Below are positions 1 through 9,405 of a DNA stretch of 64,000 nt, piece after piece. The notes beneath the pieces were generated by a model that searched no databases, was not told the origin of the DNA, and saw nothing but the letters and a program-made list of their open reading frames with translations. Where the stretch lies: positions 1 through 64,000 of the forward strand of contig CATJIO010000182.1 in NCBI GenBank assembly GCA_949740725.1, read 5' to 3'. Source of the stretch: an uncultured Lachnospiraceae bacterium (GTDB taxonomy: Bacteria; Bacillota; Clostridia; Lachnospirales; Lachnospiraceae). The position numbers and the translations under genes are program-made. The stretch's first letter is position 1. Each line of letters begins with the position of its first letter.

Positions 1-37
1 AACTTTAATATATTTGGAGAAAAAAAGCAAGAGAAGC

Positions 38-66
38 TTTACATTTATTTGGCGATATTGTAAAAT
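38..66 (+). promoter_or_regulatory. Candidate sigma-A promoter for the glycan locus
   Basis: TTTACA (38-43), 17-nt spacer, TAAAAT (61-66), upstream of the first CDS at 128. Confidence 0.55.
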
Positions 67-127
67 CGTAACGATTATGACGAAAAGATGTAATGATTTA
101 GGATAGATTTAGAAAGGAAGGAAAAAA

Positions 128-1231
128 ATGGAAAAGAGAAGGGAGCCAGTCCGTGTAGCCAGATCTTCCATGCCGCCCTTTGAGGAGTATGCCGGTATGA
201 TTCGGGAATTGTGGGACAGCCGTTGGCTGACGAATATGGGGGCGCTTCATCACCGGTTGGAAGGGCAGCTGAAGGAATACCTGAAGGCAGACCAACTTTC
301 CCTTTTTGTTAATGGTCATATAGCTCTGGAGACGGCTTTAAAGGCATTGGGGCTAACAGGAGAGGTAATTACCACTCCCTTCACCTTTGCCTCCACGGTC
401 CATGCTATCGTGCAAAATGGGCTGACCCCTGTTTTTTGTGATATCCGTCCAGATAATTACACCTTGGATGGAGATAAATTGGAGCCGCTGATCACGGACA
501 AGACTTCAGCAATTCTTCCGGTTCATGTTTATGGGAATTTTTGTCAAATAGAAAAAATTCAGGAAATCGCAGAAAAGCATAAGCTCAAGGTGATTTACGA
601 TGCTGCTCACGCCTTTGGTGAGGAGCGGCATGGCATAGGGGCTGCTGATTTTGGAGATATTAGTATGTTTAGCTTTCACGCCACCAAAGTCTTTCACACC
701 ATCGAGGGAGGGGCGCTGGCCTATCACGATCCGGAGCTGGAGCAGCAGGTTAATGGGTTAAAAAATTTTGGCATTATGGATGAAGAGACGGTGGCCATGG
801 TAGGCGGAAATGGGAAAATGAATGAATTTCAGGCAGCTATGGGCTTGTGTAACCTAAAATACGTTGAGCAGGAGATCAAAAAGAGATCTAGGATTGACCG
901 GCGCTACCGGGAACGCCTGGACGGGATCAAAGGAATCACCCTTTGCCCGGAGGCGCCTGGAGTAAAGCGGAATTATGCCTATATGCCGGTGGTGTTTGAC
1001 GGGTATAAAAAGAGCCGGGATCAGGTGGCGGCGCAGCTGGAGGTTGTGGGAATCTATCCCAGGAAGTATTTTTATCCTTGTGTAAATGCTTACGCCTGCT
1101 ACCAGGATCGCTATCGGCCAGAAGATACGCCGGTAGCCCACCGGATTTCAATGGGTGTGCTTACCCTACCTATGTATGCAGATCTGCCGCTGGATATTGT
1201 GGATGAGATCTGTGATATCGTATTAAGTTGA
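128..1231 (+). CDS. DegT/DnrJ/EryC1/StrS-family sugar aminotransferase (VioA/FdtB-like)
   Basis: RSSMPPFEEY...WLTNMG...EVITTPFTFASTVHAI...ILPVHVYGN...DAAHAFG...SMFSFHATKVFHTIEGGAL; PLP-binding Lys present in the HATK motif. Confidence 0.88.
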   Translation: MEKRREPVRVARSSMPPFEEYAGMIRELWDSRWLTNMGALHHRLEGQLKEYLKADQLSLFVNGHIALETALKALGLTGEVITTPFTFASTVHAIVQNGLTPVFCDIRPDNYTLDGDKLEPLITDKTSAILPVHVYGNFCQIEKIQEIAEKHKLKVIYDAAHAFGEERHGIGAADFGDISMFSFHATKVFHTIEGGALAYHDPELEQQVNGLKNFGIMDEETVAMVGGNGKMNEFQAAMGLCNLKYVEQEIKKRSRIDRRYRERLDGIKGITLCPEAPGVKRNYAYMPVVFDGYKKSRDQVAAQLEVVGIYPRKYFYPCVNAYACYQDRYRPEDTPVAHRISMGVLTLPMYADLPLDIVDEICDIVLS

Positions 1232-1315
1232 TAGGAGATGGTTCCGGTTTATAAGCCAATGTGCCGTGGAACCCGGCTAGGTGGCATAAAAGCCACGCAG
1301 GGAATTTAAAGGAGG

Positions 1316-2011
1316 ATGGGTATGCAGGACATTTTGCTGATTATCCCTTCTTATAATGAAGAAAAAAATATCGAAAAGGTCGTGGGGGAGCTTGAAGCGG
1401 AGTTTCCTCAGCTGGACTATTTGGTGGTTAACGATGGATCGACGGATCAGACTGCGGAGATCTGCCGGAGAAGGGGATTCCATCTTTTGAATCTCCCGGT
1501 GAATCTGGGACTGGCGGGCTGCTTCCAGGCAGGAATGCTTTACGCTTATGAGAAGGGCTACGCTTATGCGATTCAGTTTGACGGGGATGGCCAGCACCGG
1601 CCGGAGTATATTGAGGCGATCCGGCGAAAAATGGATGAGGGCTATGATATTGTCATCGGCTCCCGGTTTGTAAACCAGGAGAAGGATCTTTCCATACGAA
1701 TGCTGGGAAGCCGTCTGATCTCCGGGGCGATCCGTCTGACTACGGGGATGAGGATTGCAGATCCCACCTCAGGGATGCGGATGTTTAACCGGGAGATGAT
1801 CCGGGAATTTGCGCTGAAGCTGAATTACGGCCCGGAGCCGGATACTATCTCCTTTCTGGTAAAGCAAGGAGCTAAGGTGGCGGAGGTTCCGGTAAAGATC
1901 GCAGAGCGTCTGGCTGGGGAGAGCTATTTAAAGCCCTGGGTAGCGGTAAAATATATGGTTCGGATGATGATTTCGATTTTTCTGATTCAGAATTTCCGGA
2001 TCCGGGATTGA
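1316..2011 (+). CDS. Glycosyltransferase family 2 (DPM1-like)
   Basis: LLIIPSYNEEKNIEKVV...LVVNDGSTDQT...QFDGDGQHRPEYI. Confidence 0.9.
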   Translation: MGMQDILLIIPSYNEEKNIEKVVGELEAEFPQLDYLVVNDGSTDQTAEICRRRGFHLLNLPVNLGLAGCFQAGMLYAYEKGYAYAIQFDGDGQHRPEYIEAIRRKMDEGYDIVIGSRFVNQEKDLSIRMLGSRLISGAIRLTTGMRIADPTSGMRMFNREMIREFALKLNYGPEPDTISFLVKQGAKVAEVPVKIAERLAGESYLKPWVAVKYMVRMMISIFLIQNFRIRD

Positions 2012-2021
2012 GGGAAGAAGC

Positions 2022-3347
2022 TTGATGAACCGAATTTCCAGTCTGCTGGTCTATCAGGGCGAGCAGATCGAAAAGAAAAATATAATATGGAATATGGCGG
2101 GAAGCTTCTGCTATGCTTTTGCCAGCATGGTGCTCTCTTTTTTGGTGATACGCATAGCCGGAGAAGATGCAGGAGGTGTCTTTGCCGTAGGCTTCAGCGC
2201 TTTTGGCCAGCAGATGTTCACGCTGGCGTACTTCGGTCTCCGCCCCTTTCAGATCACCGACGGAGGGACAGCATTTGGGGGATATTCTTTTGGGGAGTAT
2301 CGCTTTCATCGGAAGTTTACTTGTATATTAGCGGTAGTTGTCGCGGCTGTTTACGGAGTATGGATGCGGGAAAAGGGCGCTTACGGAGGAGAGAAGGCCT
2401 TTGCCGTCTTTCTCCTGGCGCTCTATAAGATTATTGACGGGTATGCGGATGTGTATGAATCAGAGTTTCAGCGTCAGGGAAGCCTATATCTTACTGGTAA
2501 GTCCAATACCTTTCGGACAAATTTATCGGTATGCGCTTTTATTCTGACTCTAGTTGTCACAAGACAGCTGGTTCCCGCCTGCATTCTGGCAGTGCTGGCT
2601 CAGCTTGTGGGAGTGGTGCTCTTTGACTTTTCGGTGATTGGCGCTTTGGATAAGGTGGATTATCAGTATCGGAAGGGAGGAGTCGGGAAGCTCACCGCCC
2701 AATCCGGATTTTTGTTCCTTTCGGTTTTTTTAGATTTTTATGTATTTTCAGCGGCAAAGTATGCCATTGACAGCCAGATGAGCGATGCAGCTTCCGGATA
2801 CTTTAACCTGATCTTTATGCCTACATCGGTGATTTATCTGGTGGCCAATTTTGTTATCCGCCCCTTCCTTACCAGGCTGACGACGTGCTGGAATGGCGGA
2901 AACCGAAAGGGTTTTCGAGATATTTTGAAACGAATCAGCTTGATTATCCTAGGGCTTTCTGCCCTCGCCACTGTAGGATGCATCCTGTTGGGGAGACTTG
3001 TCCTGGTTTTGATGGAGCGCTTGTTGGGATCCGGGTATGAAGGCAGCCTGGTGCAGCATCATGCCTCCTTTACGGTGATTGTTTTCGGCGGCGGGGTGTA
3101 CGCCTTGACAAATTTGATGTATTATAGCCTTGTGATAATGCGGCGGCAGAGGTGGATATTTGCCGTCTATCTGGCAACTGCTCTTTTGGCCTTGATGCTG
3201 GCGCCATTTTTGGTATCCCGGGCAGGGCTTTTCGGCGGAGCTATGGCCTATTGCTTGTTTATGCTGCTGCAGCTGACCGGATTTAGCCTGGGGGTGCTGC
3301 CAAAGCTTTTCGGGGCTGGAAGGAGAAAAGGAGATGAGAGCAAGTGA
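2022..3347 (+). CDS. Polytopic membrane protein, Wzx-like polysaccharide flippase/exporter
   Basis: 441 aa with about 12 hydrophobic segments; position in the glycan locus. Confidence 0.6.
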   Translation: MMNRISSLLVYQGEQIEKKNIIWNMAGSFCYAFASMVLSFLVIRIAGEDAGGVFAVGFSAFGQQMFTLAYFGLRPFQITDGGTAFGGYSFGEYRFHRKFTCILAVVVAAVYGVWMREKGAYGGEKAFAVFLLALYKIIDGYADVYESEFQRQGSLYLTGKSNTFRTNLSVCAFILTLVVTRQLVPACILAVLAQLVGVVLFDFSVIGALDKVDYQYRKGGVGKLTAQSGFLFLSVFLDFYVFSAAKYAIDSQMSDAASGYFNLIFMPTSVIYLVANFVIRPFLTRLTTCWNGGNRKGFRDILKRISLIILGLSALATVGCILLGRLVLVLMERLLGSGYEGSLVQHHASFTVIVFGGGVYALTNLMYYSLVIMRRQRWIFAVYLATALLALMLAPFLVSRAGLFGGAMAYCLFMLLQLTGFSLGVLPKLFGAGRRKGDESK

Positions 3348-4300
3348 GGAAGGGTTCTCCAACCATTGACATTATTATCCCGGCCTATAAGCCGGGGAGG
3401 AAGTTTTCCTGTCTGTTGACTATGCTTGAAAAACAGACATACCCTATCAGAAAAATAATTGTGATGAATACTGAGGAACAGTACTGGACTAAGACAAGTT
3501 ATGAGTCGGTTCCTAACCTGGAGGTTCACCATATCTCTAAGAGTGAATTTGACCATGGGGAAACTAGGAACCGGGGGATATCCTATTCGGAGGCGGATCT
3601 GTTTCTGTGTATGACCGATGATGCTGTGCCTGCAGATAATCGCCTGGTGGAGCAGCTAGTGGAGGGTTTTTCACGGCGGGGCTTAAAGGGGGAGCGCCCT
3701 GCCATGGTATATGCCAGGCAGCTTCCGGATAAGGAATGTGGACAGATAGAACGGTGTACCAGAAGCTTTAACTATCCTGGGGAAAGCCGGGTGAAATCGA
3801 AGTCGGATCTGCCCTCTCTGGGAATAAAAACTTACTTTGCCTCTAATGTGTGCTGTGCATACGAACGGAAGATTTACGAAAAACTGGGAGGATTTATCCA
3901 GCCAGCTATTTTTAACGAGGATATGATATTTGCTGCAGGTGCGATTCAAGCTGGTTATAGTGTGGTCTATCAGGCTGGGGCCAGGGTAATTCACTCTCAT
4001 AATTATAGCGGGATTCAGCAGTTTCGTCGGAATTTTGATCTGGCGGTTTCCCAGGCGGATCACCCGGAGGTTTTTGCAGGACTGCCCTCAGAAGGAGAGG
4101 GGATCCGCCTGGTGAAGCGGACGGCAGCAGTTCTGGCTAGCCAGGGACGTCCCTGGCTGATTTTCAACCTGGTGCTGTACAGTGGATGGAAATACATGGG
4201 ATATCTTGTGGGCAGACATTATAACGTGCTGCCAAGATCAATTCGGCTGAGATGTACGATGAACCGTGGCTATTGGGAAAAGACGGGAGACAAACAATGA
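3344..4300 (+). CDS. Glycosyltransferase family 2 (rhamnosyltransferase-like)
   Basis: IDIIIPAYKPGRKFSCLLTMLEKQTYPIRKIIVMNTE...DHGETRNRGI...FLCMTDDAVP; GTG start overlaps the upstream stop (GTGA). Confidence 0.85.
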   Translation: MRKGSPTIDIIIPAYKPGRKFSCLLTMLEKQTYPIRKIIVMNTEEQYWTKTSYESVPNLEVHHISKSEFDHGETRNRGISYSEADLFLCMTDDAVPADNRLVEQLVEGFSRRGLKGERPAMVYARQLPDKECGQIERCTRSFNYPGESRVKSKSDLPSLGIKTYFASNVCCAYERKIYEKLGGFIQPAIFNEDMIFAAGAIQAGYSVVYQAGARVIHSHNYSGIQQFRRNFDLAVSQADHPEVFAGLPSEGEGIRLVKRTAAVLASQGRPWLIFNLVLYSGWKYMGYLVGRHYNVLPRSIRLRCTMNRGYWEKTGDKQ

Positions 4301-4692
4301 TGACGATGATGCTACGAATCGTTTTGATTCTGGCGTCCGTAGGGACGCTGACTTTGATGATTCAGAAAATACGGAAGGCAAAGCTGCAGATTGAGGATGC
4401 AATTTTCTGGGTGCTGGTCTCCGGGATGTTTGTAGTATTCAGCATATGTCCGCCAGTAGCGGACTTTCTGGCTCATCTTGTAGGAATTTATGCAACAGTG
4501 AATTTTTTATTTATGTTTATTATCTTTTTGCTGCTGATGCGGGTTTTTTCTATGACGATTCGCATGTCCCAACTGGAGACCAAGGTGAAAGAGCTGGTAC
4601 AAAAGATAGGGATTTATCAGCTGGAGCTGGAGGAAAGCAAAGAGATGAGCGCACAAAAGGAAGAGACAGAGGAAAAAGGCCATGAAACATAA
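4297..4692 (+). CDS. DUF2304-family small membrane protein
   Basis: LRIVLILASVGTLTLMIQKIRKAKLQIEDAIFWVL...; ATGA overlap with the upstream GT gene. Confidence 0.75.
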   Translation: MMTMMLRIVLILASVGTLTLMIQKIRKAKLQIEDAIFWVLVSGMFVVFSICPPVADFLAHLVGIYATVNFLFMFIIFLLLMRVFSMTIRMSQLETKVKELVQKIGIYQLELEESKEMSAQKEETEEKGHET

Positions 4693-6631
4693 TCTATCAT
4701 CACAGCTGATGAAATACGGTCTGGCGATTTTAATCGTGTTTTTTTTAGGTACTGCTATGGAATATTTCTTCCATATTCCTTTACTGAAAAGTGGGCGGAG
4801 GGGAGTGACGGAGATCTCCCTGGAACAGGCATCGGCTGAGGGATTTGAGCGGACCCAGGAGGGGTTTTTGCTGACTGAGGACCGGGGAACCATCACCATT
4901 GGCCTGGAGGGGGTGTATGTAGAGCAGTTTCGCTATCGATTTCAATTTGAACATCTTCTGAATGCGAAAGTATATGTATGCTACTATAATGAATATGGGG
5001 AGGCAGATCCGGATCAGGATCTAATCCTTTCCGACCGAAATCATAAACGGGTTTCCTTTTCCAGCGTCCGGATCGGGAAAAAGGTGGAGTCGATAGTATT
5101 AGTCATTGACCGGTCAGAACTGGGGGAGGCAGGAAGCCGGGAGGAGGCGTCCAAGTTTCCTCTGGTGATCACCGGCATGGAGATACAAAATGATCTGGTG
5201 ATCAATGGATACCGTCTGGTATTTTTCTGGGTGTTATTTGGGCTTATGGCGTATTTCTGGCTATTTCGGGGATATTTGGGGAAGCACCCGGAGGCCGGAT
5301 TTCTGGCAGTGTGCCTTGGGGTGGGGCTTTTGCTCATCGGTTCCATGCCTGCGAATAAGGTGGGGTACGACGAAGAGACCCATCTATATCGGGCTATGGG
5401 GATAGCCAGCTATCCTAAGGGAATGAATATTAATCAGACGGTATTCAGCCTTATGATACCGAATCTGGACTCCTGGCCAGAAAATCAGCCAGGCTCTCTG
5501 GCAGAGCAACAGATGCTTCTGGAGTATCTGAATAAAAATGGAGATTATAAACAGGGGGATATCCATCTGGAGCCCCTTATCCCTAAGGGGGCAATACCAG
5601 CATACCTGGGGCAGGCCCTGGTGCTTAAGGTGTGTAAAGGGTTTCATATACCCTGGGGCTTCATGCTGATGGCAGGCCGGTTGGGGAATTTGCTTGTTTA
5701 CAGTATGCTGATGTATTTTGCTATTCGGAGAACGCCGGTTGGCAAGCTGGTGATGGCGGTAATCGGGCTGATGCCCACCTCTCTGTTTCTGGCTTGTACC
5801 TATTCCTATGACCCTTGGGTAACTGGCTGGATTTATTTGGGAAGCGCCTGCTTTTTGCGTGAGCTTCTAACGCCAGAGGAGAAGATTACCTGGAAATCTT
5901 ATGGGTTTATCCTCCTGTGCTTTCTGTTAGGATGCAGCCCTAAGGCAGTATATGCCCCGCTGGTGCTGATCTTGCTGCTGCTTCCGGCAAAGAAATTTTC
6001 TGATAAGCGGCAGAAAGTGATGATGAGGATAGGGATCCTTCTTCTTTTGGCCGCACTTTTGGCCTCCTTCATTCTGCCGGTGCTCATCGCGCCTAAAGAT
6101 ACAGGAGATGCCCGGGGAGGGGCTACTAGCGAGGCAGGACAGATGAGCTATATTTTAGGGCATTTCTTTGGATATCTGAAGATTTTATTTACAAATATTC
6201 TTCGTACTATGCCCAAGATGCTTTTTGGGAGAGATATTTTCTCCCTTCAGGGTCATTTGATGGAAAGCCCCTTTACTTGGCTTGCCGCCGGACTTGCCGG
6301 TTTTACCGTGGTAACGGACACAAGGATTACCAGCCCGCGGTCATTAAACGCCTGGCAGAGAGTGTGGATCTTTTTCATGCTGGGGGGAAGCGCGCTGTTG
6401 GTGTGGACATCCATGTATATTGCCTATACGGAACCAGGGCGAGTGGAGATCGCCGGAGTGCAGGGAAGATACTATCTGCCCATCCTGTATCTGCTCTATA
6501 TTCTGTTCCAGTCCAGGTCTGTCGTTGCGCGATTTAAAAATATGTGGTATCATACGGGAGTACTTGGGGTGTCAGCTGGACTTTTATTGGCATCAGTCTG
6601 GGTAACGGTGATGGTTCCCTTATGTTTGTAA
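4682..6631 (+). CDS. DUF2142-like large membrane protein (GT-C-like)
   Basis: About 10 or more TM segments; MPANKVGYDEETHLYRA motif typical of DUF2142. Confidence 0.7.
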   Translation: MKHNLSSQLMKYGLAILIVFFLGTAMEYFFHIPLLKSGRRGVTEISLEQASAEGFERTQEGFLLTEDRGTITIGLEGVYVEQFRYRFQFEHLLNAKVYVCYYNEYGEADPDQDLILSDRNHKRVSFSSVRIGKKVESIVLVIDRSELGEAGSREEASKFPLVITGMEIQNDLVINGYRLVFFWVLFGLMAYFWLFRGYLGKHPEAGFLAVCLGVGLLLIGSMPANKVGYDEETHLYRAMGIASYPKGMNINQTVFSLMIPNLDSWPENQPGSLAEQQMLLEYLNKNGDYKQGDIHLEPLIPKGAIPAYLGQALVLKVCKGFHIPWGFMLMAGRLGNLLVYSMLMYFAIRRTPVGKLVMAVIGLMPTSLFLACTYSYDPWVTGWIYLGSACFLRELLTPEEKITWKSYGFILLCFLLGCSPKAVYAPLVLILLLLPAKKFSDKRQKVMMRIGILLLLAALLASFILPVLIAPKDTGDARGGATSEAGQMSYILGHFFGYLKILFTNILRTMPKMLFGRDIFSLQGHLMESPFTWLAAGLAGFTVVTDTRITSPRSLNAWQRVWIFFMLGGSALLVWTSMYIAYTEPGRVEIAGVQGRYYLPILYLLYILFQSRSVVARFKNMWYHTGVLGVSAGLLLASVWVTVMVPLCL

Positions 6632-6663
6632 AGGAAGCCGTGAAAGGATAGACAGGTTGGATT

Positions 6664-7476
6664 ATGGGATATATGCTTTCCTTAGGCAAGGAGATTATAA
6701 AGAAGAGAAAAATAATATTGGATTTGGCAAAGGCGGATTTTCATAAACGGTTTGTAGGCTCTTATTTCGGCGTGGTATGGATGTTTGTTCAGCCCATAGT
6801 AACCGTGCTGATATATTTCCTTATTTTTGGCCCATACGGTTTTGCCTCCAGACCTCCGGTAAATGCGCCCTATGTGCTCTGGCTGGTACCGGGTATCGTG
6901 CCCTGGTTTTTCTTTAGCGAGGCGATGAACTCCGGGACAGGTTGCCTCCAGGAATACAGCTATCTGGTAAAAAAGGTGGTATTCCAGGTGGAGGTTCTGC
7001 CTCTGCTTAAGTTGATTTCCTGTATGATGGTGCATGGGTTCTTTGTGTTGATTATGTTTGGCTTGTATGTCTGCTATGGGTGGCAGCTTTTTCCTACCTG
7101 GATTCAGGTGGTGTATTATTCTTTTGCTGCCGCTATGCTGGCTCTGGCGCTTTGCTTTCTCACCAGTTCTATCCAGGTATTTTTTAAGGATATGACCCAG
7201 ATTGTGGGCATAGCCCTTCAATTTGGTATGTGGCTGGTTCCGATCATGTATGACGAAGGGTTGTTTATCAGTAAGGCACCTTGGATTGGGGTTGTGTTTA
7301 AGCTAAATCCCTTTTACTACATCGTGGTGGGATATCGGGACTGCATGCTGACCGGAAATTGGTTTTGGGAAAGGCCTACCCTGACACTTTACTTCTGGTC
7401 AGTAACCATTGTACTGATGCTTTTGGGGCTGAAGGTATTTAAACGTCTGCGGCCGCATTTTTCAGATGTCTTGTAG
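6664..7476 (+). CDS. wzm: ABC-2 type polysaccharide export permease (Wzm/TagG-like)
   Basis: LAKADFHKRFVGSYFGVVWMFVQPIVTVLIYFLIFG...FYYIVVGYRD. Confidence 0.88.
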   Translation: MGYMLSLGKEIIKKRKIILDLAKADFHKRFVGSYFGVVWMFVQPIVTVLIYFLIFGPYGFASRPPVNAPYVLWLVPGIVPWFFFSEAMNSGTGCLQEYSYLVKKVVFQVEVLPLLKLISCMMVHGFFVLIMFGLYVCYGWQLFPTWIQVVYYSFAAAMLALALCFLTSSIQVFFKDMTQIVGIALQFGMWLVPIMYDEGLFISKAPWIGVVFKLNPFYYIVVGYRDCMLTGNWFWERPTLTLYFWSVTIVLMLLGLKVFKRLRPHFSDVL

Positions 7477-7493
7477 TATTTTTAGGCCTCTGG

Positions 7494-7527
7494 GCACTGT
7501 GAAACGTCTGTTTGGCAGTGCTTTTTT
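7494..7527 (+). terminator. Candidate intrinsic terminator inside the glycan locus
   Basis: GCACTG-TG-AAAC-GTCT-GTTT-GG-CAGTGC followed by TTTTTT. Confidence 0.6.
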
Positions 7528-7569
7528 CACATTATCAGAGGTAAAGCCAAATGTAGCAGGGGGAATGGA

Positions 7570-8169
7570 ATGTTAAAACAGATGAAGCTGGGATTTTCTT
7601 ATGAGGGAGAAATGCGGGAGATATGGATTAATGTTGTTTACTCAGACCGGAAGACGTTAGGACTGGAGGTAGGCAGGGACGGCCATGTGACGCTGCGGTC
7701 TCCAAGAAAAATGGCGGATAAGACGCTTCAGACCTTTGCTCAGCAGAAGGAAGGATGGATTATTGAAAAATACCTGATGATGGAAGGGAAGAGGAAGAAA
7801 GAGGGTAAGCAGGAACTGCCTGATTATGTGAAGCATCCGGATCTGGAGAAGCGTTACCGGGAGTTAGCTAGGGTAAAGCTTAAGGAACGGGCCGAGTATT
7901 TTTCACGGAAAATGGGAGTCAGCTATGAGAGGATTTCCATTCGGGCGGCGAAGACTCGATGGGGCAGCTGCAGCGGGAAAGGGAATCTTAATTTTCACTG
8001 GAAACTGATTTTGATGCCTCCACAAGTTTTGGACTACGTGGTGGTCCACGAGCTAGCGCATCGAAAAGAGATGAATCATTCTCCTGCTTTTTGGGCAGAA
8101 GTGGAGCGGATACTGCCAGATTATCGGGAGCAGAGAAAATGGTTGAAAGTAAATGGACAGATGGTGTGA
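7570..8169 (+). CDS. YgjP-like (DUF45) zinc metallopeptidase
   Basis: AAKTRWGSCSGKGNLNFHWKLILMPPQVLDYVVVHELAHRKEMNHSPAFWAEV. Confidence 0.88.
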   Translation: MLKQMKLGFSYEGEMREIWINVVYSDRKTLGLEVGRDGHVTLRSPRKMADKTLQTFAQQKEGWIIEKYLMMEGKRKKEGKQELPDYVKHPDLEKRYRELARVKLKERAEYFSRKMGVSYERISIRAAKTRWGSCSGKGNLNFHWKLILMPPQVLDYVVVHELAHRKEMNHSPAFWAEVERILPDYREQRKWLKVNGQMV

Positions 8170-8172
8170 TGA

Positions 8173-9405
8173 ATGAAAGAAGCGATAAAATGGAGCGTTT
8201 TTGTGGCAGCAACAGCGTTGATCTGCCGGATACATCAGGAAGATAGGAGAAAAAGTGGATTAAGCTGGGGCGGCTATGGACGGAAACTCCTGGGTCAGAA
8301 CAAGGATGGAGAAAGCCGGAGAGAATATCTGGATAAGCTCCGGTTTCTGGCGACATTACTGGTGATTTTGGTTCACAGCATGCAGGCAACGGCACAACGG
8401 CCAGAGATAGCGGGTGGGTGGTGGTATGCCTTTACCGGCGTTTCCGGGCTGGGGCTATGCTGTAACCTCCTTTTTGTGATGATCAGCGGGGCGCTCCTTA
8501 TTCCATACCGGGAGGAAGAAATGGGAGACTTTTTTCAGAAGCGGATGATGAAGGTAGTTCTTCCTATGGTAGTATATTACCTGTTCTACCTCCGCCGCTT
8601 TGGCCTGATATCCTTTTCCTTGACGTCGTTTCTTTCCGCGGTAATCCAGCTCTTATCCGGCCCCATGGAGTTAGTGCCCCACTTCTGGCTCATCTATGTC
8701 CTGCTTCAGCTGTATATAGGGGTTCCGCTGCTGCGCTGGATGGTGAAAGATATGCCGGAGTCTGCGCTGAAGTGGTTTGCAGCGCTGATTCTGTTGGGAA
8801 TAGGAGGGAAAACCAGTCTTTTCCTGTTAGGAATCATCCCGATAATAAGCGTACCCTGGTTTACCTGGGAAGGCGTCTTCTTTATGGGATATTGGCTAAC
8901 AAGGATCCCGGAGCGGGTCTATGACAAAAAGATTTACCTGGGAGCGTGGTTTGGAGGAGCAATGATTTTCGCGATCCTATGTTTCCTGCCGGAGCGGGCC
9001 AGTTCAGTGATGAATGATTCAATTTTTCTGCTATTGCTTGCCATGGGGATATTTCTCTTTTTTCGGCGGAAAGATTCCCTAAAGAGGGCAGAAGGAAAGA
9101 AAATCTCTCCGGGAAGGCTGTGTGTGCAGCTGGTAAGCCGGTACAGCTTTTCCGTGTTGATGATTCACTGGTTTATGCTGTTTATGGTGGTGGATAAACA
9201 TTTCCATTTAGACGCTAGGATACTTGAAGGCCCTCTGGCAGGTTTGGCTGTGGTGTTTCAATCCTTTTTAGCCCTTTTATGCAGTTTGCTGTTTGCTGTG
9301 ATTTATGATAATACTGTGGTACTTCTGGCAGAACGGGTGGTGAGGAAACTGTGCCGTTCGCTGCATCATGTGTATAAGGGGCGAAGAAAGGGGCGTATCG
9401 GATGA
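8173..9405 (+). CDS. Acyltransferase family 3 (OafA/WecH-like) membrane protein
   Basis: REYLDKLRFLATLLVILVHSMQA... and polytopic profile. Confidence 0.8.
   Translation: MKEAIKWSVFVAATALICRIHQEDRRKSGLSWGGYGRKLLGQNKDGESRREYLDKLRFLATLLVILVHSMQATAQRPEIAGGWWYAFTGVSGLGLCCNLLFVMISGALLIPYREEEMGDFFQKRMMKVVLPMVVYYLFYLRRFGLISFSLTSFLSAVIQLLSGPMELVPHFWLIYVLLQLYIGVPLLRWMVKDMPESALKWFAALILLGIGGKTSLFLLGIIPIISVPWFTWEGVFFMGYWLTRIPERVYDKKIYLGAWFGGAMIFAILCFLPERASSVMNDSIFLLLLAMGIFLFFRRKDSLKRAEGKKISPGRLCVQLVSRYSFSVLMIHWFMLFMVVDKHFHLDARILEGPLAGLAVVFQSFLALLCSLLFAVIYDNTVVLLAERVVRKLCRSLHHVYKGRRKGRIG

Noticed and set aside
128-1231. Lys-to-His PMP-dependent dehydratase for the first DegT-family gene
   Set aside because: The HATK motif retains the PLP-binding Lys, so aminotransferase is favoured; only the 29480 ORF shows the His substitution
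1240-1297. Cyclic-di-GMP riboswitch for the structured gap
   Set aside because: A short AAAGCCACGCAGGG stretch is reminiscent of GEMM, but the tetraloop/receptor arrangement and the second helix are missing
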